A stretch of 64,000 nucleotides of DNA from the NCBI GenBank assembly GCA_016716425.1, contig JADJWJ010000009.1, positions 117,436 through 181,435 of the forward strand, written 5' to 3'. Source of the DNA: Betaproteobacteria bacterium. GTDB taxonomy: Bacteria > Pseudomonadota > Gammaproteobacteria > Burkholderiales > Casimicrobiaceae. Below are positions 1-8,846 of the stretch, one piece after another. The translations under genes and the position numbers were made by a program. The notes below the pieces were generated by a model. That model saw only the letters and a list, made by a program, of their open reading frames with translations, was not told the DNA's origin and did not search any database. Position 1 is the stretch's first letter. The number at the start of each line of letters is the position of its first letter.

Positions 1-1164
1 GGTGGTCAGCACGATCGACCCGTACTTGTTGGACAGCGCCATCAGCAGTGTGCCGCGGATGCGCGCCTGGATGTTCTCCTCGGTCGTGTCGGCGGGAAGG
101 TCGCGGAACTCCGGCGCCAGCGTCTCGAGGACCGCCGAGAACACCGCGCCGATCGGAATTTCGTCGTAGCGGACGCCGACCAGCGTCGCCATCTCGCGCG
201 CGTCGGCCAGGCTGATCGGGGCGTTGAAGCGCGACGGCAGCATCACCGCGCGCACGCGCTCGGGCCCGAGCGCGTCGACGGCGACCGCGAGCGTCAGCGC
301 CGAATCGACGCCGCCCGACAGGCCGATCAGCACGCCCGGGAAGCGGTTCTTGCCGACGTAGTCGCGCACGCCCATCACCAGCGCCGCGTACACGTGCGGC
401 TCGAGCGCCGGGTCGAGGGCGCCGCGCACGTGCTTCGGAGCCGACCCGTCGAACGCGACCAGCGCGACCGTCTCGTGCCACGCCGGCACCTGCTGCGCCA
501 GCGCGCCGCTCGCGTCGACCACGAACGACGCCCCGTCGAAGACGAGCTCGTCCTGCCCGCCGACCCGGTTCACGTAGACGAGCGGCAGGCCGGTCTCCCG
601 CGCGCGCGCATCGACCTGCACTCGGCGCAGCGCCTGCTGCCGCGTGTGGTACGGCGAGCCGTTCGGCACCACGAGCACCTGCGCGCCGGCCCTGGCGGCG
701 GCAGCGGCGGGCTCCGGGAACCAGACGTCCTCGCAGAGGATGACGCCGAATTTCACGCCGTCGACGTCGAACACGCACGGCGCGTGGCCCGGCTCGAAGT
801 AGCGCTCCTCGTCGAAGACCGTGTAGTTCGGCAGATTCTGCTTGCGGTAGACCGCGCGCACGCCGCCGTCGCGCACGACGGCGACCGCGTTGTGGCAGCG
901 GCTGCCGGCACGCTCCGGGAACCCGACGAGCACCGTGCTGCGCCTCACCTGCGCCGCCAGCGCCGCCAGCTCCGCGCCGCACGCGGCGACGAACGCCGGG
1001 CGCAGCAGCAGGTCCTCCGGCGGATAGCCGCACAGCGACAGCTCGGGCGTGACGACCAGCGTCGCGCCGCCCCGCTCGGCTTCGGCGACGGCGTCGAGGA
1101 TGCCGCGTGCGTTGGCGGCGAGGTCGCCGACCCGCTGGTTGAGCTGCGCGATCGCCAGCTGCAT
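1..1164 (-). CDS. nadE: Glutamine-dependent NAD+ synthetase, 3' part cut by window edge
   Basis: The enzyme makes NAD+ from deamido-NAD+, ATP and glutamine in the cytoplasm. The 388 visible residues hold the N-terminal nitrilase-type amidase domain with its Glu-Lys-Cys triad (about E41, K108, C144 in ILCEDVW), followed by the start of the synthetase domain with the ATP pyrophosphatase loop SGGVDS at about 283-288. The frame is open to base 1, so the last roughly 150 residues of a usual 540-residue protein lie outside the window. The start is the ATG at 1164, which gives the typical N-terminus MQLAIAQLNQ. It diverges from the next gene over a gap of about 95 bp. Confidence 0.95.
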   Translation of the reverse strand, partial: MQLAIAQLNQRVGDLAANARGILDAVAEAERGGATLVVTPELSLCGYPPEDLLLRPAFVAACGAELAALAAQVRRSTVLVGFPERAGSRCHNAVAVVRDGGVRAVYRKQNLPNYTVFDEERYFEPGHAPCVFDVDGVKFGVILCEDVWFPEPAAAAARAGAQVLVVPNGSPYHTRQQALRRVQVDARARETGLPLVYVNRVGGQDELVFDGASFVVDASGALAQQVPAWHETVALVAFDGSAPKHVRGALDPALEPHVYAALVMGVRDYVGKNRFPGVLIGLSGGVDSALTLAVAVDALGPERVRAVMLPSRFNAPISLADAREMATLVGVRYDEIPIGAVFSAVLETLAPEFRDLPADTTEENIQARIRGTLLMALSNKYGSIVLTT

Positions 1165-1258
1165 CGATCGATTCTAGCATCGGCGATGCGCCCGCCCCGC
1201 CTTCGGCGCGCCGTCCACCTTGAGTGCCGCGCGCAATCACGCGAGAATCGGGCGAACT

Positions 1259-2446
1259 ATGCGCGCGCCCGTTCCCTTCACCCCGCCACCGCTGCCGGTC
1301 GCGGCGTCGCCGCTGATCCGCGACGACGTCGCGCTCGCCGCGATCCCGGCGGCCGCGTGGGATGCGCTCGCCGGCGGGCAGCCGTTCGTGTCCCACGCGT
1401 TCCTGTCCGCGCTGCACGCGACCGGATGCGCGACGCCGCACACCGGCTGGACGCCACGCTACCTGACCGCGTGGCAGGACCACGCGCTCGTCGGCGCACT
1501 GCCGCTCTACGCAAAGGCGCACAGCTACGGCGAATACGTGTTCGACTGGGGATGGGCGGAGGCGTACCGCCGGCACGGCCGCCGCTACTATCCGAAGCTC
1601 GTCGCCGCCGTCCCGTTCACGCCAGTGCCCGGTCCGCGGCTGCTGGCGCCGGGGAGCGTCGTGCGCCGCGCGCTGCTCGACCACGCGCAGGGCCTCGTCC
1701 GCCACGGCGACTACTCGTCGCTGCACGTGCTGTTTCCGCCGGCCGGGCAGACGGCAGAGGGCGCGGCGCTGGGCATGACCACGCGCCACGGCGTGCAGTT
1801 CCACTGGGCCAATCCGGGGTACCGCGACTTCGCGGACTTCCTGTCCGCGTTCACGCACGACAAGCGCAAGAAGGTGAAGCAGGAGCGGCGCAAGCTCGCC
1901 GAGGCCGGCGTGACGTTCGAGCGCAAGCTCGGACGGGACATCGGTCCCGCCGACTGGGCGTTCTTCTTCGACTGCTACGAGCGCACGTATCGCGCGCACC
2001 GCTCGACGCCCTACCTGAACCGGGAATTCTTCGAGGAGATCGGCCGCACGCTCGCCGACCACGTGCTGCTCGTCGTCGGCACGCGCGCCGGGCGTCCGCT
2101 GTGCGCCGCGCTCGACGTGTTCGACGGCGACGCGCTGTGGGGCAGGTACTGGGGGACGACCGGTTTCGTGCCCGGCCTGCACTTCGAGGCCTGCTACTAC
2201 CAGGCGATCGAGTTCTGCATCGAGCGCGGCATCGGCCGCTTCGAGGGCGGCGCGCAGGGACTGCACAAGCTCGCGCGCGGGCTGCGCCCGGTGCCCACGC
2301 ACTCGCTGCACGCGATCGGCGATCCGCGCTTCGCCGCGGCGATCGCCGAGTTCTGCGCGCAGGAGCGCGTCGACGTCGGAACCACGCTCGACGAGCTCGA
2401 GCAGTCGACGCCGTTCCGCGCGGCGGATCCCCACGCGGTGCTGTAG
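1259..2446 (+). CDS. GNAT/FemAB-like protein (peptidogalycan biosynthesis family, PF04339)
   Basis: This 395-residue protein matches the DUF482/PF04339 family, which has a GNAT-like acyltransferase fold related to FemAB. The substrate is unknown. Visible family features are GALPLYAK near residue 85, the basic stretch DKRKKVKQERRKL near 205-217, and a C-terminal FEGGAQGLHKLARG motif. There is no signal peptide or membrane segment, so it should be cytoplasmic. I chose the ATG at 1259. The frame also runs up to a TTG at 1220, but the extra residues look non-conserved. It stands alone between divergent nadE and a convergent S41 peptidase. Confidence 0.85.
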   Translation: MRAPVPFTPPPLPVAASPLIRDDVALAAIPAAAWDALAGGQPFVSHAFLSALHATGCATPHTGWTPRYLTAWQDHALVGALPLYAKAHSYGEYVFDWGWAEAYRRHGRRYYPKLVAAVPFTPVPGPRLLAPGSVVRRALLDHAQGLVRHGDYSSLHVLFPPAGQTAEGAALGMTTRHGVQFHWANPGYRDFADFLSAFTHDKRKKVKQERRKLAEAGVTFERKLGRDIGPADWAFFFDCYERTYRAHRSTPYLNREFFEEIGRTLADHVLLVVGTRAGRPLCAALDVFDGDALWGRYWGTTGFVPGLHFEACYYQAIEFCIERGIGRFEGGAQGLHKLARGLRPVPTHSLHAIGDPRFAAAIAEFCAQERVDVGTTLDELEQSTPFRAADPHAVL

Positions 2447-2480
2447 CGGTTCCGCGGCCGGCGCGCGACCGCCGCGCCGG

Positions 2481-3779
2481 TCACCGCGGGCCGGCGGGTG
2501 CGGCCGCGGCGCCTTCGCGCCCCGTCCGGTCCCGCTCGGCGCCCGTGACGAATGCGATCACCGCATCGACGCCCGCCGCGTAATCGCCCCACGTCCACGG
2601 CACCGGGACGTCGGGGACGAGCCCGTCGGTGTCGACTTCCTGGAACCGGTAGTACTCGCGGGCGACCGAGCCCGGCAGGCCCGAGGCCGGCAGCACGAAT
2701 GCCCCGCTTTCCTGGAATCCGTTGGGACGCGCGCCGGAGGTCTCGCCGACGTATGTCGCGCCGAAGGCCTTCCGGAAGTCGGTGGCATTGGCCATGCCGG
2801 CCGAATACGTGCCGCGCCCGATGGCGACGTAGACGCGCAGCGCCCGCCCTACGATGGTCGGACGGACGAACTCGATGAACCGGCGCCCCAGCTTCAGGTC
2901 GCCGCCGCCGTTCTGGCGCAGGTCGAAGAGCACGGCCGTGACGCCGGGCGCCTCGAGTTCGTGGACCAGCCGCTGCGCCAGCTCGACGAAACGTTCGCGC
3001 GCCGGATATCCGGCGAAGCTCACGTACACGACGCCGGTCCCTTCGCTGCGCTCGAACCAGAACGGCTCGTCGGGCGCGCGCGCCGACAGCGGCGGCATCG
3101 CATACGGGCGCGTCAGTGGCGTCGCCGCATCGTCCGCGCGGGAAATCGGCACGAGCGCGACGCGCCGCGGAGTACCCGCTTCGTCCAGGAATCCGACGAC
3201 GACGGCCTCGCCGCTGCGCGCGCCGCCGATGCCGGCCAGCACCTCGGCCATCCGCAGCAGGTAGGGCGACCAGTTCCGCTCGAAGGCCGGCGACTCGTGC
3301 TGCGCAATGTACGCCTGCACCCGCGCGCGCGCCGTGGCCAGCGGCAGCGCCCCGATCGTCGCCACGCGCAATCCCAGCAATTCGCGCTGCGCCGCGGGCG
3401 CCGCGGTGACGCGCAGTTCGTCGCCGAACCACGCCCAGCGCAACGGCAGCAGCGCGTAGCGCTCCCACGGCCGCACGTTGGTGTGGCCGTCGCCGACCGC
3501 GGCCGCCACGCGCGCCAGCTCGAGTTCGGCCTCGGCGCGACTCGCCGCCGCGGCGATGCCCCCGCGCGCCTGCGCGACGATTTCGTCGAAGTGCACAGCG
3601 GACGTCCAGCGGTACGGCTCGGGGTGCCGCTCCCTGATCGTCTGCGCGAGGAACGCGAGGTCGGCGTACCACGCTTCGCGCTCCGGAAATCCCTGCGCCG
3701 ACGTCAGCGCCGCGGCGCCGAACGCGGCCGCCACGACCAGCGCCCGGCGCAACGAGGCGGCGCCGCGGCGCCGCGACAC
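2481..3779 (-). CDS. S41 family peptidase, exported
   Basis: This is a probable periplasmic serine protease of the tail-specific (C-terminal processing) S41 fold. From the GTG at 3779 it is 432 residues and begins with a basic segment and a hydrophobic signal stretch (LRRALVVAAAFGAAAL). The S41 core carries FDLRQNGGGD, the probable nucleophile loop GRGTYSAGMA and VGETSGARPNG. No PDZ domain is evident, so it resembles the short, PDZ-less S41 proteins. The frame continues upstream to an ATG at 3896, but that extension would bury the signal peptide, so the GTG is preferred with moderate certainty. The substrate is unknown. Confidence 0.8.
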   Translation of the reverse strand: MSRRRGAASLRRALVVAAAFGAAALTSAQGFPEREAWYADLAFLAQTIRERHPEPYRWTSAVHFDEIVAQARGGIAAAASRAEAELELARVAAAVGDGHTNVRPWERYALLPLRWAWFGDELRVTAAPAAQRELLGLRVATIGALPLATARARVQAYIAQHESPAFERNWSPYLLRMAEVLAGIGGARSGEAVVVGFLDEAGTPRRVALVPISRADDAATPLTRPYAMPPLSARAPDEPFWFERSEGTGVVYVSFAGYPARERFVELAQRLVHELEAPGVTAVLFDLRQNGGGDLKLGRRFIEFVRPTIVGRALRVYVAIGRGTYSAGMANATDFRKAFGATYVGETSGARPNGFQESGAFVLPASGLPGSVAREYYRFQEVDTDGLVPDVPVPWTWGDYAAGVDAVIAFVTGAERDRTGREGAAAAPAGPR

Positions 3780-3970
3780 ACGCGATGGCCAGGTGCACGC
3801 CGGATTCCCGTGGACGCAACGTTCCGCCGGCGGCGTACCTCTTGCGGGTCGGCCGCCGCGCGGGTTCAATGCACGCACGAATCCCATTTCGCCCATGCTG
3901 GGCGCGAACGGCCACGCCGGTCAAGCGCGGCGCGCCGGGCGCGCCGCCTGCCGCGGCCACCGCCGTTGCG

Positions 3971-4912
3971 ATGCTGATCTACTACGCCGACCACTTCGTG
4001 CTGCCGCTGCCACCCGGGCACCGGTTTCCGATGCGCAAGTACGCGGCGCTCCGGGAGCGCGTGGCAAGCTTCGCCGGCGACCTTCTGCGCGTGGCACCGG
4101 CGGCCACGGAGGCCGAGCTCGCTCGCGCGCACGATCCGGCGTACATCGCCGCCGTGTGCGCCGGGACGCTCGACGCGCGCGCGCTGCGCCGGATCGGATT
4201 TCCGTGGTCGCCGGAGCTGGTCGAGCGGTCCCGCCGCTCGGCGGGCGCCACGCTCGCCGCGTGCCGCAGCGCGCTGGCCACGGGATTCGGCGTCAGCCTC
4301 GCCGGCGGCACCCACCACGCGCACCGCGACTGCGGCGAAGGCTTCTGCGTGTTCAACGACGCGGCCGTCGCCGCCCGCGCGCTGCAGGCGGAGGGGCTCG
4401 CCGCGCGCGTGCTGGTCGTCGACCTCGACGTGCACCAGGGCGACGGCACCGCGGCGATCTTCGCGGGCGACGCGTCCGTGTTCACGTTCTCGATGCACGG
4501 CCGCGGCAATTTCCCGTTCCGCAAGTGCGCGTCCGACCTCGACGTCGAGCTCGCCGACGGCACCGGCGACGCACCGTACCTCGCCGCGCTCGCCGCCGCG
4601 CTGCCGCGTGCGCTGGCGCGCGCCGCGCCCGATCTCGCGATCTACCTGGCCGGCGCCGACCCCTACGCCGGCGACCGGCTGGGGAAGCTCGCGCTGTCGA
4701 AGGCCGGGCTCGCCGAGCGCGACCGGCACGTGCTGGCGACGCTGCGCGACGCCGGCCTCCCGGTCGCGATCGCGATGGCCGGCGGCTACGCCGAGGCCAT
4801 CGACGACATCGTCGACATCCACGGCGCAACCGTCGCGATCGCGTTCGAGCGTTGGCGTCGCGAGGGTGCGCGCGCCGGCCAGCCGCGAGGGCGCGCACGC
4901 GCGGCGTGCTAG
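3971..4912 (+). CDS. Histone deacetylase family protein
   Basis: This 313-residue protein has the arginase/deacetylase fold of class II HDAC-like bacterial enzymes (acetoin utilisation or acetylpolyamine amidohydrolase type). Catalytic features visible in order are the HH pair in GGTHHAHRD, zinc ligands in DLDVHQGDGT, a third zinc ligand in AGADPYAGD, and the GGY tyrosine near the C-terminus. It probably removes acyl groups from lysine or a small amine, but the substrate cannot be read from the sequence. The ATG at 3971 gives the family-like N-terminus MLIYYADHF. The enoyl-CoA hydratase gene follows 44 bp downstream on the same strand. Confidence 0.9.
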   Translation: MLIYYADHFVLPLPPGHRFPMRKYAALRERVASFAGDLLRVAPAATEAELARAHDPAYIAAVCAGTLDARALRRIGFPWSPELVERSRRSAGATLAACRSALATGFGVSLAGGTHHAHRDCGEGFCVFNDAAVAARALQAEGLAARVLVVDLDVHQGDGTAAIFAGDASVFTFSMHGRGNFPFRKCASDLDVELADGTGDAPYLAALAAALPRALARAAPDLAIYLAGADPYAGDRLGKLALSKAGLAERDRHVLATLRDAGLPVAIAMAGGYAEAIDDIVDIHGATVAIAFERWRREGARAGQPRGRARAAC

Positions 4913-4956
4913 ACTTTTTTCCACCCTCCGCCTCCGCCGCCCTGGCGACCCGCTCC

Positions 4957-5757
4957 ATGTCCCCGCCGCTCCTGCTCGACCGCGCCGGTCCCGTCGCGAC
5001 CATCACGCTCAACCGCCCCGAGGCGCTCAACACGCTCGACTACCCGCTGATGGACGCGCTGGTCGCCGCGGCCGCGAACGTCGCCGCCGACGACACGCTG
5101 CGCGTCGTGGTGATCCAGGGCGCGGGCAAGCACTTCATGGCCGGCGGCGACCTCCACACGTTCGCCGCCGAGCTCACGCAGCCGGCGGGCGAGCGCGACG
5201 CGTTCTTCCGCGCGGTGATCACGCGCCTGCACTCGGCGATCGAGTCGTTCCACCGGATGCCGCACCCGGTGGTCGGCCGCGTGCACGGCGCCGTGGCCGG
5301 CTTCGGGCTCTCGCTGATGAACGCCTGCGACCTCGTGGTCGCCGCCGACAACGCGTACTTCGCCTCGGCGTACCGCAACATCGGCCTCACGCCCGACGGC
5401 GGGGGCTCGTGGGCGCTGCCGCGACTCGTCGGCACCCGCCGCGCGATGGAGATCATGCTGCTGGCCGAGCGGTTCGACGCGCAGCAGGCGCTGGCGTGGG
5501 GCCTCGTCAACCGCGTCGTGCCCGCGTCCGGGCTCGACGCCGCCGTGGCGGAGATCGTCGCGAGCCTGTGCGACGGCCCGCGGCTCGCGATCCGCAACGC
5601 GAAGCGCCTCGTGCGCGAGTCGCTCGCACGCACGCTCTCCGAGCAACTCGACGCCGAGGCGACGAGCTTCGGCGCGTGCGCGGCGACCGCCGACTTCGCC
5701 GAGGGCATCGGCGCGTTCCTCGACAAGCGGCCGGCGCGGTTCGGCCGCGATCGATAG
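4957..5757 (+). CDS. Enoyl-CoA hydratase/isomerase family protein
   Basis: A 266-residue crotonase-fold enzyme acting on CoA thioesters. The oxyanion-hole regions are visible as HFMAGGDLHTF and VHGAVAGFGLSLMNACDLVVA, followed by NIGLTPDGGGSW. In the last motif D replaces the glutamate usual in true hydratases at the PDGG position, as in isomerase-like members. The end (LDKRPARFGR) is typical of the family. It is followed after 9 bp by an SDR gene and then a CitE-like lyase, so the three probably form a small acyl-CoA operon. The exact substrate is not deducible. Confidence 0.9.
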   Translation: MSPPLLLDRAGPVATITLNRPEALNTLDYPLMDALVAAAANVAADDTLRVVVIQGAGKHFMAGGDLHTFAAELTQPAGERDAFFRAVITRLHSAIESFHRMPHPVVGRVHGAVAGFGLSLMNACDLVVAADNAYFASAYRNIGLTPDGGGSWALPRLVGTRRAMEIMLLAERFDAQQALAWGLVNRVVPASGLDAAVAEIVASLCDGPRLAIRNAKRLVRESLARTLSEQLDAEATSFGACAATADFAEGIGAFLDKRPARFGRDR

Positions 5758-5766
5758 GAGGCCGCC

Positions 5767-6600
5767 GTGGGCACCCTCGCCGGACGTACGCTCTTCATCA
5801 GCGGCGGCTCGCGCGGCATCGGCCTCGCGATCGCCTTGCGCGCCGCGCGCGACGGCGCCAACGTGGCGATCGCCGCCAAGACCGACGCGCCGAACCCGAA
5901 GCTGCCGGGCACGATCCACACGGCGGCCGCGGAGATCGAGGCGGCGGGCGGGCACGCGCTGCCCATCGCCTGCGACATCCGCGACGAGGCGGCGGTGGCA
6001 GCGGCGGTCGCGGCCGCGGCCGCGCGCTTCGGCGGCATCGACATCCTCGTCAACAACGCGAGCGCGATCAGCCTCACCGGAACGCTCGACACGCCGCTCA
6101 AGCGCTTCGACCTCATGTTCGGCGTGAACGTGCGCGGCACGTTCGCGTGCTCGCAGGCGTGCCTGCCGCACCTGAAGCAGTCCGCCATCGCCGGCCGCAA
6201 CCCGCACATCCTGACGCTGTCCCCGCCCCTCAACATGGACGCGCGCTGGTTCGCGCCGCACGTCGCCTACACGATGGCCAAGTACGGGATGAGCATGTGC
6301 GTGCTCGGCATGGCCGAGGAGTTCCGCCTCGCGGGTGTCGCGGTCAACGCGCTGTGGCCGCGCACGGTGATCGCCACGGCGGCGCTCGCGCTGATCCCGG
6401 GCGCACAGCAGCAGCTCGACCGCACGCGCCGCCCGGAGATCATGGCCGACGCCGCGCACGCGATCCTCGTCCGCGACGCGCGCGCCACGACCGGCAACTT
6501 CTTCCTCGACGAGGACGTGCTGCGCGGGGAAGGCGTGACCGACTTCGACCGCTACGCGGTCAAGCCGGGCGCGCCGCTGCTGCCCGACCTCTTCCTCTGA
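5767..6600 (+). CDS. Short-chain dehydrogenase, HSDL2-like
   Basis: A 277-residue NAD(P)-dependent oxidoreductase with a Rossmann fold. The cofactor loop is SGGSRGIG at about 13-20, followed by NNASAI and the catalytic YTMAK motif. The characteristic insertion AAKTDAPNPKLPGTIH and the tail resemble the hydroxysteroid-dehydrogenase-like-2 subgroup. The GTG start at 5767 is supported by the GGAGG at about 5758-5762. It lies 9 bp after the enoyl-CoA hydratase gene and 11 bp before the CitE-like gene, arguing for co-transcription and a shared role in fatty-acyl or branched-acid metabolism (inference). Confidence 0.9.
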   Translation: MGTLAGRTLFISGGSRGIGLAIALRAARDGANVAIAAKTDAPNPKLPGTIHTAAAEIEAAGGHALPIACDIRDEAAVAAAVAAAAARFGGIDILVNNASAISLTGTLDTPLKRFDLMFGVNVRGTFACSQACLPHLKQSAIAGRNPHILTLSPPLNMDARWFAPHVAYTMAKYGMSMCVLGMAEEFRLAGVAVNALWPRTVIATAALALIPGAQQQLDRTRRPEIMADAAHAILVRDARATTGNFFLDEDVLRGEGVTDFDRYAVKPGAPLLPDLFL

Positions 6601-6611
6601 CGGCGCCGGCC

Positions 6612-7445
6612 GTGGCGCGGCCCCGCCGCACGTGGCTGTTCGTCCCCGGCGCCGACCCGCGCGCGCACGCCGCCGCCGCGCGTTCCGGCGCCGACGTGCT
6701 GATCCAGGAACTCGAGGATTTCACGCCGCCGGAGCTGCGCGCCAGGGCGCGCGCGCTCGCCCCCGCGCTGTACGCGCGCTGGCGCGCGGCCGGCGCGGTC
6801 GCGGCGGTGCGCATCAACCCGCTCGAGACCTGCGGCCGCGACGACCTGGCCGCCGTGCTCGCGGCCCGTCCGGACGTCGTGCTGATGGCGAAGGTCGCCG
6901 GGCCGGAACAGGTCCGCGCGCTGCACCGCGCGACACGCGGCCGCGTCGACCTCGTGCCGAACATCGAGTCCGCGGCGGGACTCGTGCGCACGCTGGACAT
7001 CGTGCGCGCGAGCCCGCGCGTGACCGCCGCGCTGCTGGCGAGCGAGGACGTTGTGGCCGACCTCGGCACGTCGCGCAGCCGCACCGGCGAGGAACTCGCC
7101 TACGCGCGAGCGCGCTTTCTCGTCGAGTGCCGCGCGGCCGGCGTCGAGGCGATCGACTGCCCCTACACCTTCAGCGACGCGCGCGGCGCCGCGGCCGATG
7201 CGCGCGGCGCGAAGCGGCTGGGGTACCGCGCCAAGAGCCTCGTCGTGCCGGCGCACGCGAAACCGGTCAACCGCGTACTGACGCCGCAGCCCGCGGAAAT
7301 CGCGCGTGCACGACGCATCGTCGCGGCGTTCGAGGCGGCGCGCGCCGCGGGGCGCGAGCGCGTGCGCGTGAATGGACGGCTGGTCGAGGTGCCGGTCTAC
7401 GCGGCCGCGACGCGGCTGCTCGCCGCGCTCGAATCCGAGGCGTGA
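6612..7445 (+). CDS. HpcH/HpaI aldolase / citrate lyase beta-like protein (CoA ester lyase)
   Basis: A 277-residue TIM-barrel lyase of the CitE-like family, which cleaves or forms malyl-CoA-type esters using Mg2+. Family motifs are RTWLFVPGADP at the N-terminus, LEDFTPPELR, a catalytic-region arginine in VAAVRINPLET, the acidic metal-binding segment PNIESAAG and LLASEDVVADLG, and KSLVVPAHAKPVN near the end. The GTG at 6612 begins 11 bp after the SDR stop. In a run with an enoyl-CoA hydratase and an SDR it probably completes a CoA-ester pathway. The specific ester is unknown. Confidence 0.87.
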   Translation: MARPRRTWLFVPGADPRAHAAAARSGADVLIQELEDFTPPELRARARALAPALYARWRAAGAVAAVRINPLETCGRDDLAAVLAARPDVVLMAKVAGPEQVRALHRATRGRVDLVPNIESAAGLVRTLDIVRASPRVTAALLASEDVVADLGTSRSRTGEELAYARARFLVECRAAGVEAIDCPYTFSDARGAAADARGAKRLGYRAKSLVVPAHAKPVNRVLTPQPAEIARARRIVAAFEAARAAGRERVRVNGRLVEVPVYAAATRLLAALESEA

Positions 7446-7458
7446 CGACGCGCCGCAC

Positions 7459-8757
7459 TCAGCGGAACGACGAGAACAGATCGCCGTCGGGCCAAGCGCG
7501 CTCCTGCCGGATGAAGTCGACGAGCCTCGGCTTGACGAGCGCGAGCGCGCCGTCCTCGCCGTTGCGCTGGGGGCTGCTGTTGATCAGCAGCACGTAGTTC
7601 GCGCCGATCGCCAGCCGCTCGACGTAGGTCTCGATGCCCGCGAGGCCGCCGTCCTTGCCCCAGCTGTAGCGCTTGCCGCCGCCCGCGTCGGGAAACGACT
7701 GCACCGCGTCCCAGCCCAGCCCCATCCAGTGGTCGGGCGACGGGCGCGCGATTCCGGGCGCGGGTTCGAGCATCGCCTGCAGCATCGGCGGCGACAGGAA
7801 TGGCCGGCCCGTGCGCGAGCCGTCGATCGCCGTCATCACGCGCGCCATGTCGACGCAGGACGCCTGCCAGCCCCCGGACGCCATGACCATGCGCGAATTG
7901 CCGCCGGGGACCGGATGCTCGGTGCCGAGGACGTAGCGCTTCGCCTCGCCGGGGTTGTAGCGCGGCGGGTCGCCGTCGAGGCGCAGGCCGGGGGCGCCCA
8001 TCGGCTGCAGCGCGAGCGCACGCACGGCCTCCGGATACGGCTGGCGCGTCACCGCCGACACGATCGCGCCCAGCAACACGAAGCCGAAGTTCGAGTACGC
8101 CTGCTTCGTGCCCGGCGCGAAATCGAGCGGGACGCCCTTCATGTAGCGGATCATCTGCAGCGGCGTGGGCGGCGCGTCGAGCTTGAGCGCCGTGCGGATG
8201 CGCGGCCCCCAGCCCGAAGGATCGCCGCTGACCTTGCGGTCCCACCCGCCCGTGTGGTGCAGGCACATCTGTACCGTGATCTCGGACAGGCGCGGGTCCT
8301 CGCGGTGGCCCGGCGGCAGCGGCAGGTCGCGGAACCACGAGAACACCCGGTCCGTCAGCTTCACCTTGCCGTCCTCGACGAGCTTGAGGATCGTCTGCGC
8401 GGTGAGCACCTTCGACACGCTCGCGAGCGCCACGTACGTGTCGGGCCGCATCGGCGTGCGCGCCTGCAGGTCGGCGTACCCGTACCCGCGCGCGAGCTTG
8501 AGCTTTCCTTCGTGCGCGACCGCGATCGCCGCACCCGGAACGCCGTGCGCGTGCAGGATCTGCGTGACGACGCCGTCGAATGCGTCGAGGCCGGGCAGCG
8601 CGCGACCCGTGACCGGAACCCCGCCCGCTGCCTGCGCCGGCACGTTCTCGTCACGCCCGGGGCGCCTGCGGTCCTGCGCGAAAGCAGGCGCACCCGCCAG
8701 CGGCGCGAGCGCCGCACCTCCCAACCACGCGATTGCGCCACGCCGCGACAACGTCAT
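7459..8757 (-). CDS. Serine hydrolase, class C beta-lactamase family, exported
   Basis: A 432-residue penicillin-binding-protein-like hydrolase. The N-terminus MTLSRRGAIAWLGG carries a twin-arginine pair ahead of a hydrophobic segment, so export by Tat is likely. Catalytic motifs are SVSK (SxxK), YSNFGF (YxN) and WGKDGG near the C-terminus in the KTG position. It could be an esterase, a DD-peptidase or another hydrolase. There is no evidence that it gives beta-lactam resistance. The ATG at 8757 is preferred over an in-frame ATG at 8772 because GGAGAGG sits just upstream of it. It converges with the CitE-like gene. Confidence 0.88.
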   Translation of the reverse strand: MTLSRRGAIAWLGGAALAPLAGAPAFAQDRRRPGRDENVPAQAAGGVPVTGRALPGLDAFDGVVTQILHAHGVPGAAIAVAHEGKLKLARGYGYADLQARTPMRPDTYVALASVSKVLTAQTILKLVEDGKVKLTDRVFSWFRDLPLPPGHREDPRLSEITVQMCLHHTGGWDRKVSGDPSGWGPRIRTALKLDAPPTPLQMIRYMKGVPLDFAPGTKQAYSNFGFVLLGAIVSAVTRQPYPEAVRALALQPMGAPGLRLDGDPPRYNPGEAKRYVLGTEHPVPGGNSRMVMASGGWQASCVDMARVMTAIDGSRTGRPFLSPPMLQAMLEPAPGIARPSPDHWMGLGWDAVQSFPDAGGGKRYSWGKDGGLAGIETYVERLAIGANYVLLINSSPQRNGEDGALALVKPRLVDFIRQERAWPDGDLFSSFR

Positions 8758-8846
8758 GCGTTTCCTCTCCAAGTCGGGTCAGCGCAGATCGCGTCGACGC
8801 CACGTGCTGCAGGTAAACGGTGGGCGCTGCCGCGCGACGATCGCGC

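Noticed and set aside
4608..7445. A 945-codon frame covering three genes
   Set aside because: Only its last 277 codons (from 6612) are a real gene. The upstream part is an alternate frame of the deacetylase, hydratase and SDR genes.
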